A stretch of DNA of 64,000 bases from Paludibacteraceae bacterium. Its GTDB lineage: Bacteria; Bacteroidota; Bacteroidia; Bacteroidales; Paludibacteraceae. Location of the stretch: assembly GCA_017553575.1 (NCBI GenBank), contig JAFZKQ010000015.1, positions 16,455 to 80,454 of the forward strand. Reading direction: 5' to 3'. Shown piece by piece: positions 1 through 9,219 of the stretch; the stretch's first letter is position 1; each line of letters opens with the position of its first letter. A program made the translations under genes and the position numbers. The notes beneath the pieces were generated by a model. The model was not told the DNA's origin. It made no database searches and worked only from the letters and a program-made list of their open reading frames with translations.

Positions 1-689
1 GGTTGGCTGGATTCGATGTGAAAGACGTCCACATGACCGACTTGGCAACAGGAAGGGAGACGTTGGAAGATGTCAACATGATTGTCTTCTGCGGTGGATT
101 CTCCAACTCCGATGTTTTGGGCTCTGCCAAAGGATGGGCAGGAGGATTCCTCTACAACGAAAAGGCAAAACAAGCCCTCGACAAGTTCTATGCTCGTAAG
201 GACACGCTTAGCTTAGGTGTCTGCAACGGTTGCCAAGTTATGGCTGAGTTGGGTCTTGTCTATCCAGAGCACGAGAAGAAGCACAAGATGTTGCACAACA
301 ACTCGCATAAGTTCGAGTCCAGCTTCGTAGGTTTGGACATTCCAGCCAACAACTCCGTCATGTTCGGTTCACTATCGGGCACGAAATTGGGTATTTGGGT
401 AGCCCACGGAGAAGGAAAGTTCGACTTCCCTTACCAAGAGAGCGAGTACAACATCATTGCAAAATATAGCTACGATGGCTATCCAGCTAACCCTAACGGC
501 TCACAATTCAGCGTAGCCGGCGTTTGTTCAAAGGATGGTCGTCACTTGGCCATGATGCCTCACTTGGAGAGAGCCATCTTCCCTTGGCAATGGGCTTACT
601 ACCCATCCGACCGAATCCAAAGCGACGAGGTAACTCCTTGGTTGGAGGCCTTCGTCAACGCTCGGAAATGGATTGAGAAAAACAAATAA
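1..689 (+). CDS. purL: Phosphoribosylformylglycinamidine synthase, C-terminal part (cut by window edge)
   Basis: This is the last ~229 residues of the large single-chain PurL, which makes formylglycinamidine ribonucleotide from FGAR, ATP and glutamine in step 4 of purine synthesis. Only the class I glutaminase domain is inside the window and the gene starts upstream. The nucleophile motif LGVCNGCQ has its Cys at about residue 74 of the visible part. The segment MMPHLER near the end carries the His and Glu of the triad; the usual PHPER reads PHLER here. The segment SHGEGR of other PurL proteins appears as AHGEGK. An intrinsic terminator follows about 20 bp after the stop, so the gene ends its transcription unit. 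The family assignment is certain; the rest of the protein cannot be seen. Confidence 0.97.
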   Translation, partial: LAGFDVKDVHMTDLATGRETLEDVNMIVFCGGFSNSDVLGSAKGWAGGFLYNEKAKQALDKFYARKDTLSLGVCNGCQVMAELGLVYPEHEKKHKMLHNNSHKFESSFVGLDIPANNSVMFGSLSGTKLGIWVAHGEGKFDFPYQESEYNIIAKYSYDGYPANPNGSQFSVAGVCSKDGRHLAMMPHLERAIFPWQWAYYPSDRIQSDEVTPWLEAFVNARKWIEKNK

Positions 690-710
690 GAAATAGATTC
701 AGAAGATTAG

Positions 711-744
711 AAAGGTCGGGGACTTGGAGGTCTCCGACCTTTTT
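711..744 (+). terminator. Intrinsic terminator of purL
   Basis: A 13-bp stem (711-723 with 730-742, one G-T wobble) closes a 6-nt loop and runs into a T-tract. It lies 21 bp after the purL stop codon. Confidence 0.85.
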
Positions 745-780
745 ATTGGGCTATCGTTTAGGACAGACAATGGCAAAAAT

Positions 781-846
781 GATGCAACATGAAACAACAG
801 AGACGATGCAACATGAAAGAGCAGAGACGATGTGCACATCGTCTCT
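781..846. repeat. Tandem repeat ending in a perfect 24-bp palindrome
   Basis: Two imperfect copies of a ~26-bp unit beginning GATGCAACATGAAA lie side by side (781-806 and 806-830). The second runs into a perfect palindrome at 823-846 whose half is AGAGACGATGTG. The pattern resembles the small REP-like intergenic repeats common in Bacteroidales. It sits 11 bp from the 3' end of the convergent TonB-domain ORF. No protein is encoded here. Confidence 0.7.
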
Positions 847-856
847 ACAGGGGGTC

Positions 857-1159
857 TCATTTTTCTATGAATTTTATCATTGTCCGAACTGGTGAATTTT
901 TCAGTAGGGCAGGTTCCCAATTCCCCATATTCTTTACCAAACGGATAGCCTCCTGGTCAAGAGACTCATCCACAGAACGCTGTACCCGTATATTAGAAAG
1001 AGAACCATCCTTATTGACAACAAAACCAACCAACACGACACCTTGCATACCTTCTTCCCTCGCCTTTGCTGGATAAAACAAATTTTTTGAGAGATAGTGT
1101 TGCAAATTCCGAATGGACTTCAAAAACTCGCACTTTCTTTTGCCGTAATACATAAGCAA
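857..1159 (-). CDS. TonB C-terminal-domain protein, short and probably a remnant
   Basis: The 100-residue product matches the C-terminal periplasmic domain of TonB-type energy transducers. The visible motifs are the YPAKAREEGMQG segment, the strand VVLVGFVVNKDGSLSN, and VQRSVDESLDQEAIRLVKNM followed by WEPA. A full TonB has an N-terminal membrane anchor and a proline-rich linker, and both are missing. The last beta strand of the domain, usually V-P-hydrophobic-F after the final Lys/Arg stretch, is also cut short and ends at IKFIEK. The stop codon is 11 bp from the palindromic repeat at 823-846. It may be a decayed gene whose end was altered by the repeat, or a small stand-alone domain protein. 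The domain call is good; the functional status is uncertain. Confidence 0.6.
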   Translation of the reverse strand: MLMYYGKRKCEFLKSIRNLQHYLSKNLFYPAKAREEGMQGVVLVGFVVNKDGSLSNIRVQRSVDESLDQEAIRLVKNMGNWEPALLKNSPVRTMIKFIEK

Positions 1160-1316
1160 TACATTTTTAGATTTTTACAATCACCACACAAAGTTATAAT
1201 TTTCGATAAATTATTCCCGACAAGAGTCTCCTTTTCATCGGGGAGAAACCGAAAAGGAGATTCACGCGACACCCTCTTAACGTTGCAAAACAAAAAACAA
1301 TAATTTAAATCAATTT

Positions 1317-1347
1317 TTTGTTTTTTTAATAACTATGATTAACTTTG
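1317..1347 (+). promoter_or_regulatory. Promoter of the adhesin/OmpA/PorP operon
   Basis: TTTG (1317-1320) is followed after exactly 19 bp by TAACTTTG (1340-1347). This is the full Bacteroidetes sigma-ABfr consensus TTTG-N19-TAnnTTTG. Transcription should begin near 1352-1355, leaving a leader of about 180 nt before the adhesin start. Confidence 0.75.
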
Positions 1348-1352
1348 GGGGC

Positions 1353-1535
1353 TTGTAATGGAAAAGTACGTTTCTTTATACATGCAAGTTATAAAATGTT
1401 CCGAGGAACCGAATTGTCATACGAAGGTAGTTACTCACCATTACTGCTTTTTCAAACGATGACAAATATCGTCAAAAGGACTAAATAATAGACGAAGTCT
1501 AACGACTTGAAAAACATTAAATTCTAAATACTGAA
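1353..1535 (+). promoter_or_regulatory. Long 5' leader of the adhesin operon with a 34-codon upstream ORF
   Basis: The leader holds several short hairpins: GTTCC/GGAAC near 1399, CGAT/ATCG near 1457-1475, and AAGTC/GACTT near 1496-1510. An ORF of 34 codons (1358-1462) starts only about 5 nt after the predicted transcription start and ends before the last two hairpins. Whether it is translated is unknown. Upstream, 1227-1260 holds a separate perfect 10-bp inverted repeat (TCTCCTTTTC/GAAAAGGAGA) with no T-tract. Confidence 0.35.
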
Positions 1536-4500
1536 ATGAGAAACAGGCATTATCTCAGTTCGATTCATTTGTCTAAAGGGCAAAAGAGAGCGAAGAAAAG
1601 TTTCGCAACGTTGTTCATCACAGCATTGATGTCAATTTTCTACACGGGAATGCAGGCTCAAACCGTTTCCGTCCTAAAAAACAATAAGGTCACCATCTCG
1701 ACAAAAAGCATCGACGAGTGTTCTTCCATCCTTGAGGTGTCTCTATCCTCTTTCGAAGACGAATACTACTTCGACTTTTACATCACAGAAGATGGGGAAA
1801 AATTGACATCCTCCGACATTCGATTCGAAGGGGAGGCCACAGTATTCCAATTCAACGAGCACAACAACATCAAATTCGAGTCGGGCTCCTATAACGGACG
1901 TCCAACGACTTACTATTTGAACACTCGAAACGGGAAACCATATACGTTCTCGTCCGAAAAGCCGTCAATGGACGACGCTTATGTGCGAATCAACGGAAAA
2001 ACAACTATCAATGAGGGCGAAAATGTGAGCTTCACAAGCCTCGTATGCCCTTCTGCCGACGACTGCACATACCAATGGTACGAAGACGGAACAGCCATAG
2101 AGGGAGCTACTTCCTCATCACTTTCCGACCATACTCCAAAAACGGCGAAAAGCACTTACAAACTGGAAGTCAGCAAAAACGGCAGCCTTTTCAAGAGTGC
2201 CACGGTTTCCATCCGAACTTTAGGCAAAAACAAACGATTCGAGATTACGCCTTGGTGGGGTATCTCTTCTTCTAAATTCACGGAAATTGCAGGATATTGC
2301 AACTCGCTCTACATGGTAGAGATGACATTCAACGGCAACGAGCCTCAATTCGCCCTCTCAAGCGATGGTGAGATAGTCAGCGAACTCGGTTCCGAATCTT
2401 CAATAAAAGTCGAGAAGAAGATGGGAGACGATGGAACAGCTGGTTGGAAAATCACCAACAGCGACATGGACGGCAAGTCCCTCACGTTCTATATCGACGC
2501 AAGGACTACCCCTATGAAGCTGACCGACAAGATTGAAGAGAAAGAATTCTTCGTGCCTTCCATCCAAATAACCAAAGGAAGCCATAAGGTGGAACGTGGA
2601 GAAGCCATCTCCTTCGGTTCAGACATCTGTAAGAGTTCATCAAGCGAATTGACCTACCAATGGCAATACAGCACGAACAATGGTACATCATGGACAGCCA
2701 TCGATGGAGGAACGAGCAGCGAACTAACCGATTATGTTGTTCCAGCAGACGGAACACAAGTTCGTCTAGTCGTTTCTAACGGCAGTTTCTCAAATGCCTC
2801 TGACCCAATCACCATTATTTACGCTCCATCCGAAATTGCTATCGAGATTGAGCCAGCAGAGAAAATCAACGAGACGGAATTTGAAGTGCCAGTACACGAA
2901 ATCGTCAACATGAAGGTTATCGCAGAACGAATGAGCGATGCCGTCATCAGCGTAAAGGTTAAGGATTTCTCTTCCAACACATGGAAAGACACCACGTTTG
3001 GCACAGGCGATGTTTGGACTTTCGTGCCTAAAGAAAACTTGGTTTACAAAATCACAGCAGATGGTACACTCAACAATACAAATGAGAAAGGTTCTATCAC
3101 ACGTGAATTCATCCTTCGTATCATTTACAAGTGCGACAAGAATGCCGCAACTGACGTATTGTGGCACGATGACTTCGGAAGCTTTACCGACGCAAGCACT
3201 TACGTAACGAAGGATGTTGACGAAGTTGAGCAAACACACTCAGGTAGCGTCACAGACGAGAACGGTAATGTATGCAACATCAGCAACTACATGTCCGCTG
3301 ATCCGAACTTCTTCGTAAAGCAACACAATTTTGCAGGATTGGATCCACTCTTCGGCCCTTACAGCTCTGACAACTGTGCTTCTGACGGTTATCAGCACTA
3401 TGCATGTTGGGAAGATTGTAACGGTATCCGTGTAGAGGACGGCTACTACGCCATCCTATCCAACCCGAATACTAGTAACTGTGGTAGAGAAGACCGTGAC
3501 TATTGGGACGGTGGCGACCACACCGGCAACACGAACGGAGGTATGCTTTTCGTGAACTGTAGTAACGACAGTAAAGGAGCCATCATCTACGAACGAGAAT
3601 TGACCCTCAGCAACGAATGTGACAACGTTCAACTTTTGTTCTCTGCCTTCATCAGCAACGCTGCCGTTAAGGAAGGACAAAAGCCAGTGAATGTCCGTCT
3701 TGACATTCTCGACGAGAACAAGACTCTTGTCCACTCCGTTGCATCTGGCGATGTCATGCCACGTACGACAGGAGAGAAATGGTCAAACATGACATTCCAG
3801 TTCAAATCAACAGGAAAGAAGAAATACATCATCCAATTGACGAACAACAATCCAGGTGGTGCAGCCAACTACGGTAACGATATTTTGTTGGACGACATCT
3901 CCATCACCATCTGCTACCCTAACGTCAAACTGATTGCAGACCTTGCAGACAAGACCAAGGACGTTATCGAGACTTGTCAATTGGACACGACCATCAAATT
4001 GTATGCCTTCAACGAAATAGGCATCAAGAACTACATTGATGAGCCAGTATACCTTTTCCAATACAAGAAAGCTGACAAACCAGATTCGCCATGGCAAGAC
4101 ATCGAAACAGCAGGAGAAGGCATCCACATGACTGACATCGACAACATCGCAATAAAGTTGGATCGTGACGACGCACGCTTCTTCGGAACAACCAAGTTCA
4201 GAGCCATCGTAGCTTCCAGCAAAGAGGTTTTGACACAAATCATCGAAGAAGAAGACACGACAGGCAAGATTACGATGACAGTCGACTGCGACCACGTATA
4301 TGCGATAGACTCGGCGTTCACCGTCATCTTCCACTACAGCGGTCCAATGGGTCCAGACATCGATACAGCAGGCTGTATCAAAGAGGTCATGACCATCATC
4401 GGTGGATCCTCTGATAAACCTATGTTCAAATGGTTAAATGCAGAGGACAGCACACTTATTTCCGAAGGAGAGAAATCTTTGACTTTCGATATCGATGGAA

Positions 4501-7500
4501 CCAAAGACGATTACTACTACTTCTTCGTCGGAACCGAGGAATTAGGCTGTACAGACACTCAAAAAGTACACGTAAGGAAGAAAGAGAATGTTTGGTTCGA
4601 CGCACCTAAGGAATTCGTAGTCTGCGAATTCGACTCGGCCGTGACCTTGACAGACATTGTCCTCAAAAACGGAGCTGCAGGTCTAAAGCCTACTTTCACT
4701 TGGGAACTTAACGGAGAGGTCGATGCCACTCAAACAGGAAGCAAATTCAAGATTCCTGAGACGGCTCCATTGGAAGGAGACATCAAGGTAACAGGATCTG
4801 CAGAAGGCTTCTGTGACTCAACAAGAACGATTAAGTATACCATCCACAAAAAGTACGAATTGAAACTTGACACGGATGTGGAAGACGATCGTTTGTGTTT
4901 CAACACAACCAACAACACAGTCAAATTGACCGCAACATTCAAGCCTGAGACTGCACGTCCAAACAAATTCTATTGGTATAACAATGGGGTATTTGTCGGA
5001 GAGAGTGACGGGCCTGAATACCAAATCAGCATCACGGAAAATGGCAAATACAAATTCACGGTGAAATCGACGGACGACATCTGCTACAAAGACACAGCAG
5101 ATTCAAAAACGCCGGTCCAAGTAGACTCCATTTCCGCAAGCCGTTCCATGGACATGGAAGTCAAGACCGTTCCAGAGAACGCAATTATCTGTGAAGGCGA
5201 ATCCATCCAATTCAACCTAAAAATAGGAAATGCGTTGGATGACAAAGATGCGACTTGGGAGTGTGACGATTTCGAGGGTGGAAAGAAAGAGACCAAGACA
5301 GAAAACTTCTTGAGCAGCGTAACCATCACGCCAACCAAGACTAATGATTTCACAGAGAATCGAATAATGAGTGTCAAAATCTATGATGAGATCTGTGGTA
5401 AAGACATCAAGGTGAAGACCGAGTATGAGGTTCACAACAAAATCAAGCTTAGCATCGACCCTATCGACACCTATTGCTTAAGCGCAGGCGATAAGATCGA
5501 CTTGACGGCTACTGTGATTTCTGGTGTTCCAACAAAGTATGTATGGTTGGAAGGAGAGACAAGACTCGACTCAACAGCGGACAACCAAGCGAAAATCACC
5601 ATCAAGGAGGGTTCAAACAACTACTCCGTGATTGCAAGTGATGACGTATGTGAAAGCAAGACATCCGATGTCATGACGACGGAAGCCCGTCAACCAATCA
5701 CAATTGACATCATGCCAAAGGATACCGTCTTCTGTGAAGGAACGACAATCACTTTCCGTGCTACCATCGAAAATGCGTTGGACAAAGTGAACGTACCAGT
5801 TATCTGGTCTGGCGATGACCTCGCAAAAGACTCAACCATCAAGGGTGAGCGATGCACATTGACCCTCACGCCAGCCAAGAGCAACGTAAAGACTGAACAA
5901 CGTAGCATCACCATCAGCACGGCCGATGAGGTCTGTGGTCAAGGTGGATTTGTGAAATCAGAAACGACCTACTCCATCCACAACAAGATGGACATTGCCA
6001 TCGAGGCAGACCGTACCGACGGACTCTTCTGTTTGACAGACAAAGGTGGCAACGACCAAATCAATTTGAAGGTCAACGTGAAAGCAGGAGAGCCAACTCT
6101 TTACAATTGGTATAAAGACGAGCAAGCCCTAGGTTCTGCTCTCAAAGGCGACACGGCCTTGACGATTGGCGAAGGCTCCAACCAATACAAAGTCGTCGCA
6201 AGTGACGGCATTTGTAACGACACAAGTTCAGTCGTCTTCCCTATCAAGGCAAGACATCAATTGGGATTGGATTTGAATCCGAAGAATGCCAGCATCTGTG
6301 AAGGCGAAGAGATTAAATTGACGGCTACCCTTACCGATGTCTTAAACGACGACATCACCGTATCTTGGGAAGGTGACGACATTGCCGAAGGTTCAACAAC
6401 CTCAGGCAACCCATCCTCTTACACGGTGACTACGACCAAGACAGACAACAAGAAACAAGTCGGAAAAGCAACCATTAAAGCAACAGACGCTGTCTGCCTC
6501 CGCGACACCGTGGTAAGCGTTGAATACAACGTCTTCATGAAGGTTGACATTCAATTAGTCTCTGACATTGCAGGCGGCCGAATCTGTAAAAAAGATCCGA
6601 ACAGCAGCAAGGCAACCCTTACCATCAAGGTCAAGAAGGGAGATCCAAACAGCTTCATCTGGAATGACGGAAAGATTTGCGCTGGCAACGACACCATAAG
6701 AACGATCGAATTGACAGAAGGAACCAACACCTTCTCTGTCAGTGCAACCGACGATGTCTGCAACAAGAAAGATGTATCGGAAGCAATCGCCAACAACTCA
6801 ATTGAGACACGCGAGCCAATCGAGGTCGATTTGTTCTTGGACAACAGTTTGGTCTGCATCGGAAACCAAATCAAGGCTACGGCATCCATCAAGAACAGCC
6901 ACGAAGGAGCAACCTCCGTCATCAAGTGGTCTGACGGTCAGACAGTCAGCAACGCTTCAAACGGAGAGCATTCCGAGTCATTCACGCCAAGCGTAGGTTC
7001 TCAAAGCATCAACGTCAGCGTAGTAGATGCAAAATCCGACATCTGTCCTGCGACAGTAAAGGGTGCTGTCATCTCTGCTCAAGACTCACTCCGCTTGTTC
7101 ATCACTCCTAGTCAAGAGACACTCTGTCAAAGGGCAGACACTACCCAATACATCAAGTTGACGGTAGGAATCAAGACAGGATGGCCAAGCAACGTGGTAT
7201 GGTCTACTGGAGATACGACAAGAATCGACACAACAAACACGACTCACATTCTCGTAGGTCCTAACACGAACACCGTTTATTGGGCATACGGAACTGACAA
7301 CATCTGTAAGAACTCGGATAAGATTTACACAAAAGAGATCCAAGTTTCCAACAAACTCCAAGTGGAAGTGGAGATCGAGAAGCCAGAATTCCAAATGGGC
7401 GAAGAGGTCAACTTGATCGCAAACCTCTCTAACGACGAATACAACACCATCAAATGGTACAACACGGAGACAGGCGAGTTCTTAGGCGAGACCAGCGACA

Positions 7501-7874
7501 ATCGATTCACCTACCAACTCAAGGATGACGCTTACGGAATATTCAAATTCGGCGTAGTAGTCGACAACATGTATTGTGGCGACATCACTTCAGGAAAGAG
7601 GAAGATTACCGTGGCTGACTACACTGAAGTTCCTAACATCATCACTCCATACAACAGCAATGGAAAGAACGATGTGTTCATGGGACCAAAAGATGGCAAG
7701 CCTGGTTACAAGGTAGAGATTTACAACCGTTACCAACAACTGATCTTCGAAGGTGACGAAGGTTGGGACGGCATCTACAGAGGCTATATGGCAGAGCCAG
7801 GAACCTATTTCTATAGAGTTCACATGAAAGATGGTCGCGTTTTCAAAGGAACGCTTGAAGTCGCTAAATTCTAA
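1536..7874 (+). CDS. Giant Ig-like repeat surface adhesin with T9SS type B (CHU_C) sorting domain
   Basis: The 2112-residue product has an N-terminal signal peptide (residues ~1-42, ending near MQAQ). Ig-like domains follow (for example YQWYEDG near 180 and a second YQWQ near 375). A jelly-roll-like domain at ~535-793 ends with an LLDDISI strand, as in MAM/CBM-like modules. From ~1100 to 1900 two Ig-like modules of ~92 residues alternate. The A module has ICEGE...W..DD and cysteines at 1218, 1400, 1588 and 1774. The B module has cysteines at 1121, 1314, 1499, 1684 and 1864, followed by a W and EGSN.Y.V.ASD.VC. The last ~85 residues form the gliding-motility-associated C-terminal domain (PNIITPYNSNGKNDVF to the end), a type B sorting signal for type IX secretion. 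The OmpA and PorP/SprF genes follow at 35 and 17 bp, as expected for a type B cargo with its own SprF-type partner. The ligand is unknown. The start is chosen for the signal peptide. Confidence 0.9.
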   Translation: MRNRHYLSSIHLSKGQKRAKKSFATLFITALMSIFYTGMQAQTVSVLKNNKVTISTKSIDECSSILEVSLSSFEDEYYFDFYITEDGEKLTSSDIRFEGEATVFQFNEHNNIKFESGSYNGRPTTYYLNTRNGKPYTFSSEKPSMDDAYVRINGKTTINEGENVSFTSLVCPSADDCTYQWYEDGTAIEGATSSSLSDHTPKTAKSTYKLEVSKNGSLFKSATVSIRTLGKNKRFEITPWWGISSSKFTEIAGYCNSLYMVEMTFNGNEPQFALSSDGEIVSELGSESSIKVEKKMGDDGTAGWKITNSDMDGKSLTFYIDARTTPMKLTDKIEEKEFFVPSIQITKGSHKVERGEAISFGSDICKSSSSELTYQWQYSTNNGTSWTAIDGGTSSELTDYVVPADGTQVRLVVSNGSFSNASDPITIIYAPSEIAIEIEPAEKINETEFEVPVHEIVNMKVIAERMSDAVISVKVKDFSSNTWKDTTFGTGDVWTFVPKENLVYKITADGTLNNTNEKGSITREFILRIIYKCDKNAATDVLWHDDFGSFTDASTYVTKDVDEVEQTHSGSVTDENGNVCNISNYMSADPNFFVKQHNFAGLDPLFGPYSSDNCASDGYQHYACWEDCNGIRVEDGYYAILSNPNTSNCGREDRDYWDGGDHTGNTNGGMLFVNCSNDSKGAIIYERELTLSNECDNVQLLFSAFISNAAVKEGQKPVNVRLDILDENKTLVHSVASGDVMPRTTGEKWSNMTFQFKSTGKKKYIIQLTNNNPGGAANYGNDILLDDISITICYPNVKLIADLADKTKDVIETCQLDTTIKLYAFNEIGIKNYIDEPVYLFQYKKADKPDSPWQDIETAGEGIHMTDIDNIAIKLDRDDARFFGTTKFRAIVASSKEVLTQIIEEEDTTGKITMTVDCDHVYAIDSAFTVIFHYSGPMGPDIDTAGCIKEVMTIIGGSSDKPMFKWLNAEDSTLISEGEKSLTFDIDGTKDDYYYFFVGTEELGCTDTQKVHVRKKENVWFDAPKEFVVCEFDSAVTLTDIVLKNGAAGLKPTFTWELNGEVDATQTGSKFKIPETAPLEGDIKVTGSAEGFCDSTRTIKYTIHKKYELKLDTDVEDDRLCFNTTNNTVKLTATFKPETARPNKFYWYNNGVFVGESDGPEYQISITENGKYKFTVKSTDDICYKDTADSKTPVQVDSISASRSMDMEVKTVPENAIICEGESIQFNLKIGNALDDKDATWECDDFEGGKKETKTENFLSSVTITPTKTNDFTENRIMSVKIYDEICGKDIKVKTEYEVHNKIKLSIDPIDTYCLSAGDKIDLTATVISGVPTKYVWLEGETRLDSTADNQAKITIKEGSNNYSVIASDDVCESKTSDVMTTEARQPITIDIMPKDTVFCEGTTITFRATIENALDKVNVPVIWSGDDLAKDSTIKGERCTLTLTPAKSNVKTEQRSITISTADEVCGQGGFVKSETTYSIHNKMDIAIEADRTDGLFCLTDKGGNDQINLKVNVKAGEPTLYNWYKDEQALGSALKGDTALTIGEGSNQYKVVASDGICNDTSSVVFPIKARHQLGLDLNPKNASICEGEEIKLTATLTDVLNDDITVSWEGDDIAEGSTTSGNPSSYTVTTTKTDNKKQVGKATIKATDAVCLRDTVVSVEYNVFMKVDIQLVSDIAGGRICKKDPNSSKATLTIKVKKGDPNSFIWNDGKICAGNDTIRTIELTEGTNTFSVSATDDVCNKKDVSEAIANNSIETREPIEVDLFLDNSLVCIGNQIKATASIKNSHEGATSVIKWSDGQTVSNASNGEHSESFTPSVGSQSINVSVVDAKSDICPATVKGAVISAQDSLRLFITPSQETLCQRADTTQYIKLTVGIKTGWPSNVVWSTGDTTRIDTTNTTHILVGPNTNTVYWAYGTDNICKNSDKIYTKEIQVSNKLQVEVEIEKPEFQMGEEVNLIANLSNDEYNTIKWYNTETGEFLGETSDNRFTYQLKDDAYGIFKFGVVVDNMYCGDITSGKRKITVADYTEVPNIITPYNSNGKNDVFMGPKDGKPGYKVEIYNRYQQLIFEGDEGWDGIYRGYMAEPGTYFYRVHMKDGRVFKGTLEVAKF

Positions 7875-7909
7875 AAAAAGAATAAGGAATCCATGTAAAT
7901 AAAAGAAAC

Positions 7910-9202
7910 ATGAGAAAATTAATTTATATCGTGATGATGATTGCGTTGATTCATAACATCAACGCCTCTGAAGACAAGTTCAGCGAGGGAAAATTTGAAT
8001 TCATCTCGTCTAACAAGAACACGAGAGCAGAAGAATGTCCAATGTCCCCTTACCGCAAAGGATCCATCGTATTCTTCAGAAACGACACCGCATATATGTT
8101 CTATCCAAGAATGGACTTGGAATTGGATACCCCTATCGTATGCACCGAACTGATGGGATTGGACATCCAAGGAACTTTTGCTTACGACAAGAACGCCAAC
8201 AAACTCTACTTCTCCAAAAACGACGGAGCAGGGAATTATGAATTGTACGAGGCAAGTTATTCCGGCAACAGATGGATTGACGTGAAGAAACTGAAGATCA
8301 AAGGTGTGATGCCAAGCAAAATGGTCATCAAAGGTTCCTCCCTCGCCGCAGGACGTTGGAACCACACGGTAAGAGGTACGACAGGATTCTTTAACCCTTC
8401 TATCGGAAGAGGTGGAAAGCGACTCTACTTCTCGGGAACCTTCTTGGCAGGAAAAGGAAATAGAGACCTTTGGTATATTGATGCCGAAAGCGACGGACTT
8501 TGGAGCCGTCCGAAGAGTCTCGGAGACTCCATCAACACGGAAGCGAAAGAGGACTTCGCCTATGTTGTCGGAGATACGGCTCTCTACTTTGCATCCACGA
8601 AAGAGGGTGGTTTCGGTGACATGGATATCTACGTATCCCACAAAAGCCGTAAAGACACCGTATGGGGTGCTCCTGAAAACTTAGGAGACCACATCAACTC
8701 CTCCGCTTCCGACTACAACGTAGCATTCAACAAAGTTTCCGCCTACTTCATCTCCAACAGAGCAAGCGGCAAAGGAAGGGCCGACATCTATCGCCCTATC
8801 TGGATCCACCCTGCCAGAGAGAAAGAGTTGGTTGCGAACATGACCATAGAGGAGCCTAAGGGATTCAATTGGGTACTCTTCTTCTTCGACTTCAACATGA
8901 CCTCCATGAAACCAGAATATGAGGCCCAAGTAGACGAGTTGGTCTCTGCCATGAAGGAGTTCCCTGGAGGAAGATTTGAGATCAGCGGACACACCGACTC
9001 ACGTGGTTCTGAAGACTACAACAAGAAACTCTCCCAGAAACGTGCCGAATACATCAAAGACATGTTGTCGAAGAGAGGCATCCCATTCGAGAATTTGATT
9101 GCGGTGGGACGAGGCATGAGCGAGCCTGTCATTCCTGATGCAAAAGAGGAGGCAGAGCACGAGCAGAACAGACGTGTAGACATCAAGATTATTAACGAAT
9201 AA
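7910..9202 (+). CDS. OmpA-family outer-membrane protein with PD40 repeats (PorE-like)
   Basis: The 430-residue product has a signal peptide (residues 1-19). A central region of PD40/WD40-like beta-propeller repeats follows (RLYFSG, ALYFAST, SAYFISN motifs, ~140-275). The C-terminal OmpA peptidoglycan-binding domain (~315-430) contains GHTDSRGS, KKLSQKRAEYIKDML and NRRVDIKI. The architecture resembles PorE of the T9SS, which ties the outer-membrane machinery to peptidoglycan. No lipobox is visible, unlike lipoprotein PorE. The gene lies between a type B adhesin and a PorP/SprF gene on one strand, so it probably anchors or stabilises this adhesin's surface assembly. The domain call is firm; the role is inferred from context. 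Confidence 0.88.
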   Translation: MRKLIYIVMMIALIHNINASEDKFSEGKFEFISSNKNTRAEECPMSPYRKGSIVFFRNDTAYMFYPRMDLELDTPIVCTELMGLDIQGTFAYDKNANKLYFSKNDGAGNYELYEASYSGNRWIDVKKLKIKGVMPSKMVIKGSSLAAGRWNHTVRGTTGFFNPSIGRGGKRLYFSGTFLAGKGNRDLWYIDAESDGLWSRPKSLGDSINTEAKEDFAYVVGDTALYFASTKEGGFGDMDIYVSHKSRKDTVWGAPENLGDHINSSASDYNVAFNKVSAYFISNRASGKGRADIYRPIWIHPAREKELVANMTIEEPKGFNWVLFFFDFNMTSMKPEYEAQVDELVSAMKEFPGGRFEISGHTDSRGSEDYNKKLSQKRAEYIKDMLSKRGIPFENLIAVGRGMSEPVIPDAKEEAEHEQNRRVDIKIINE

Positions 9203-9219
9203 CAAGAGGAGACTGCATA

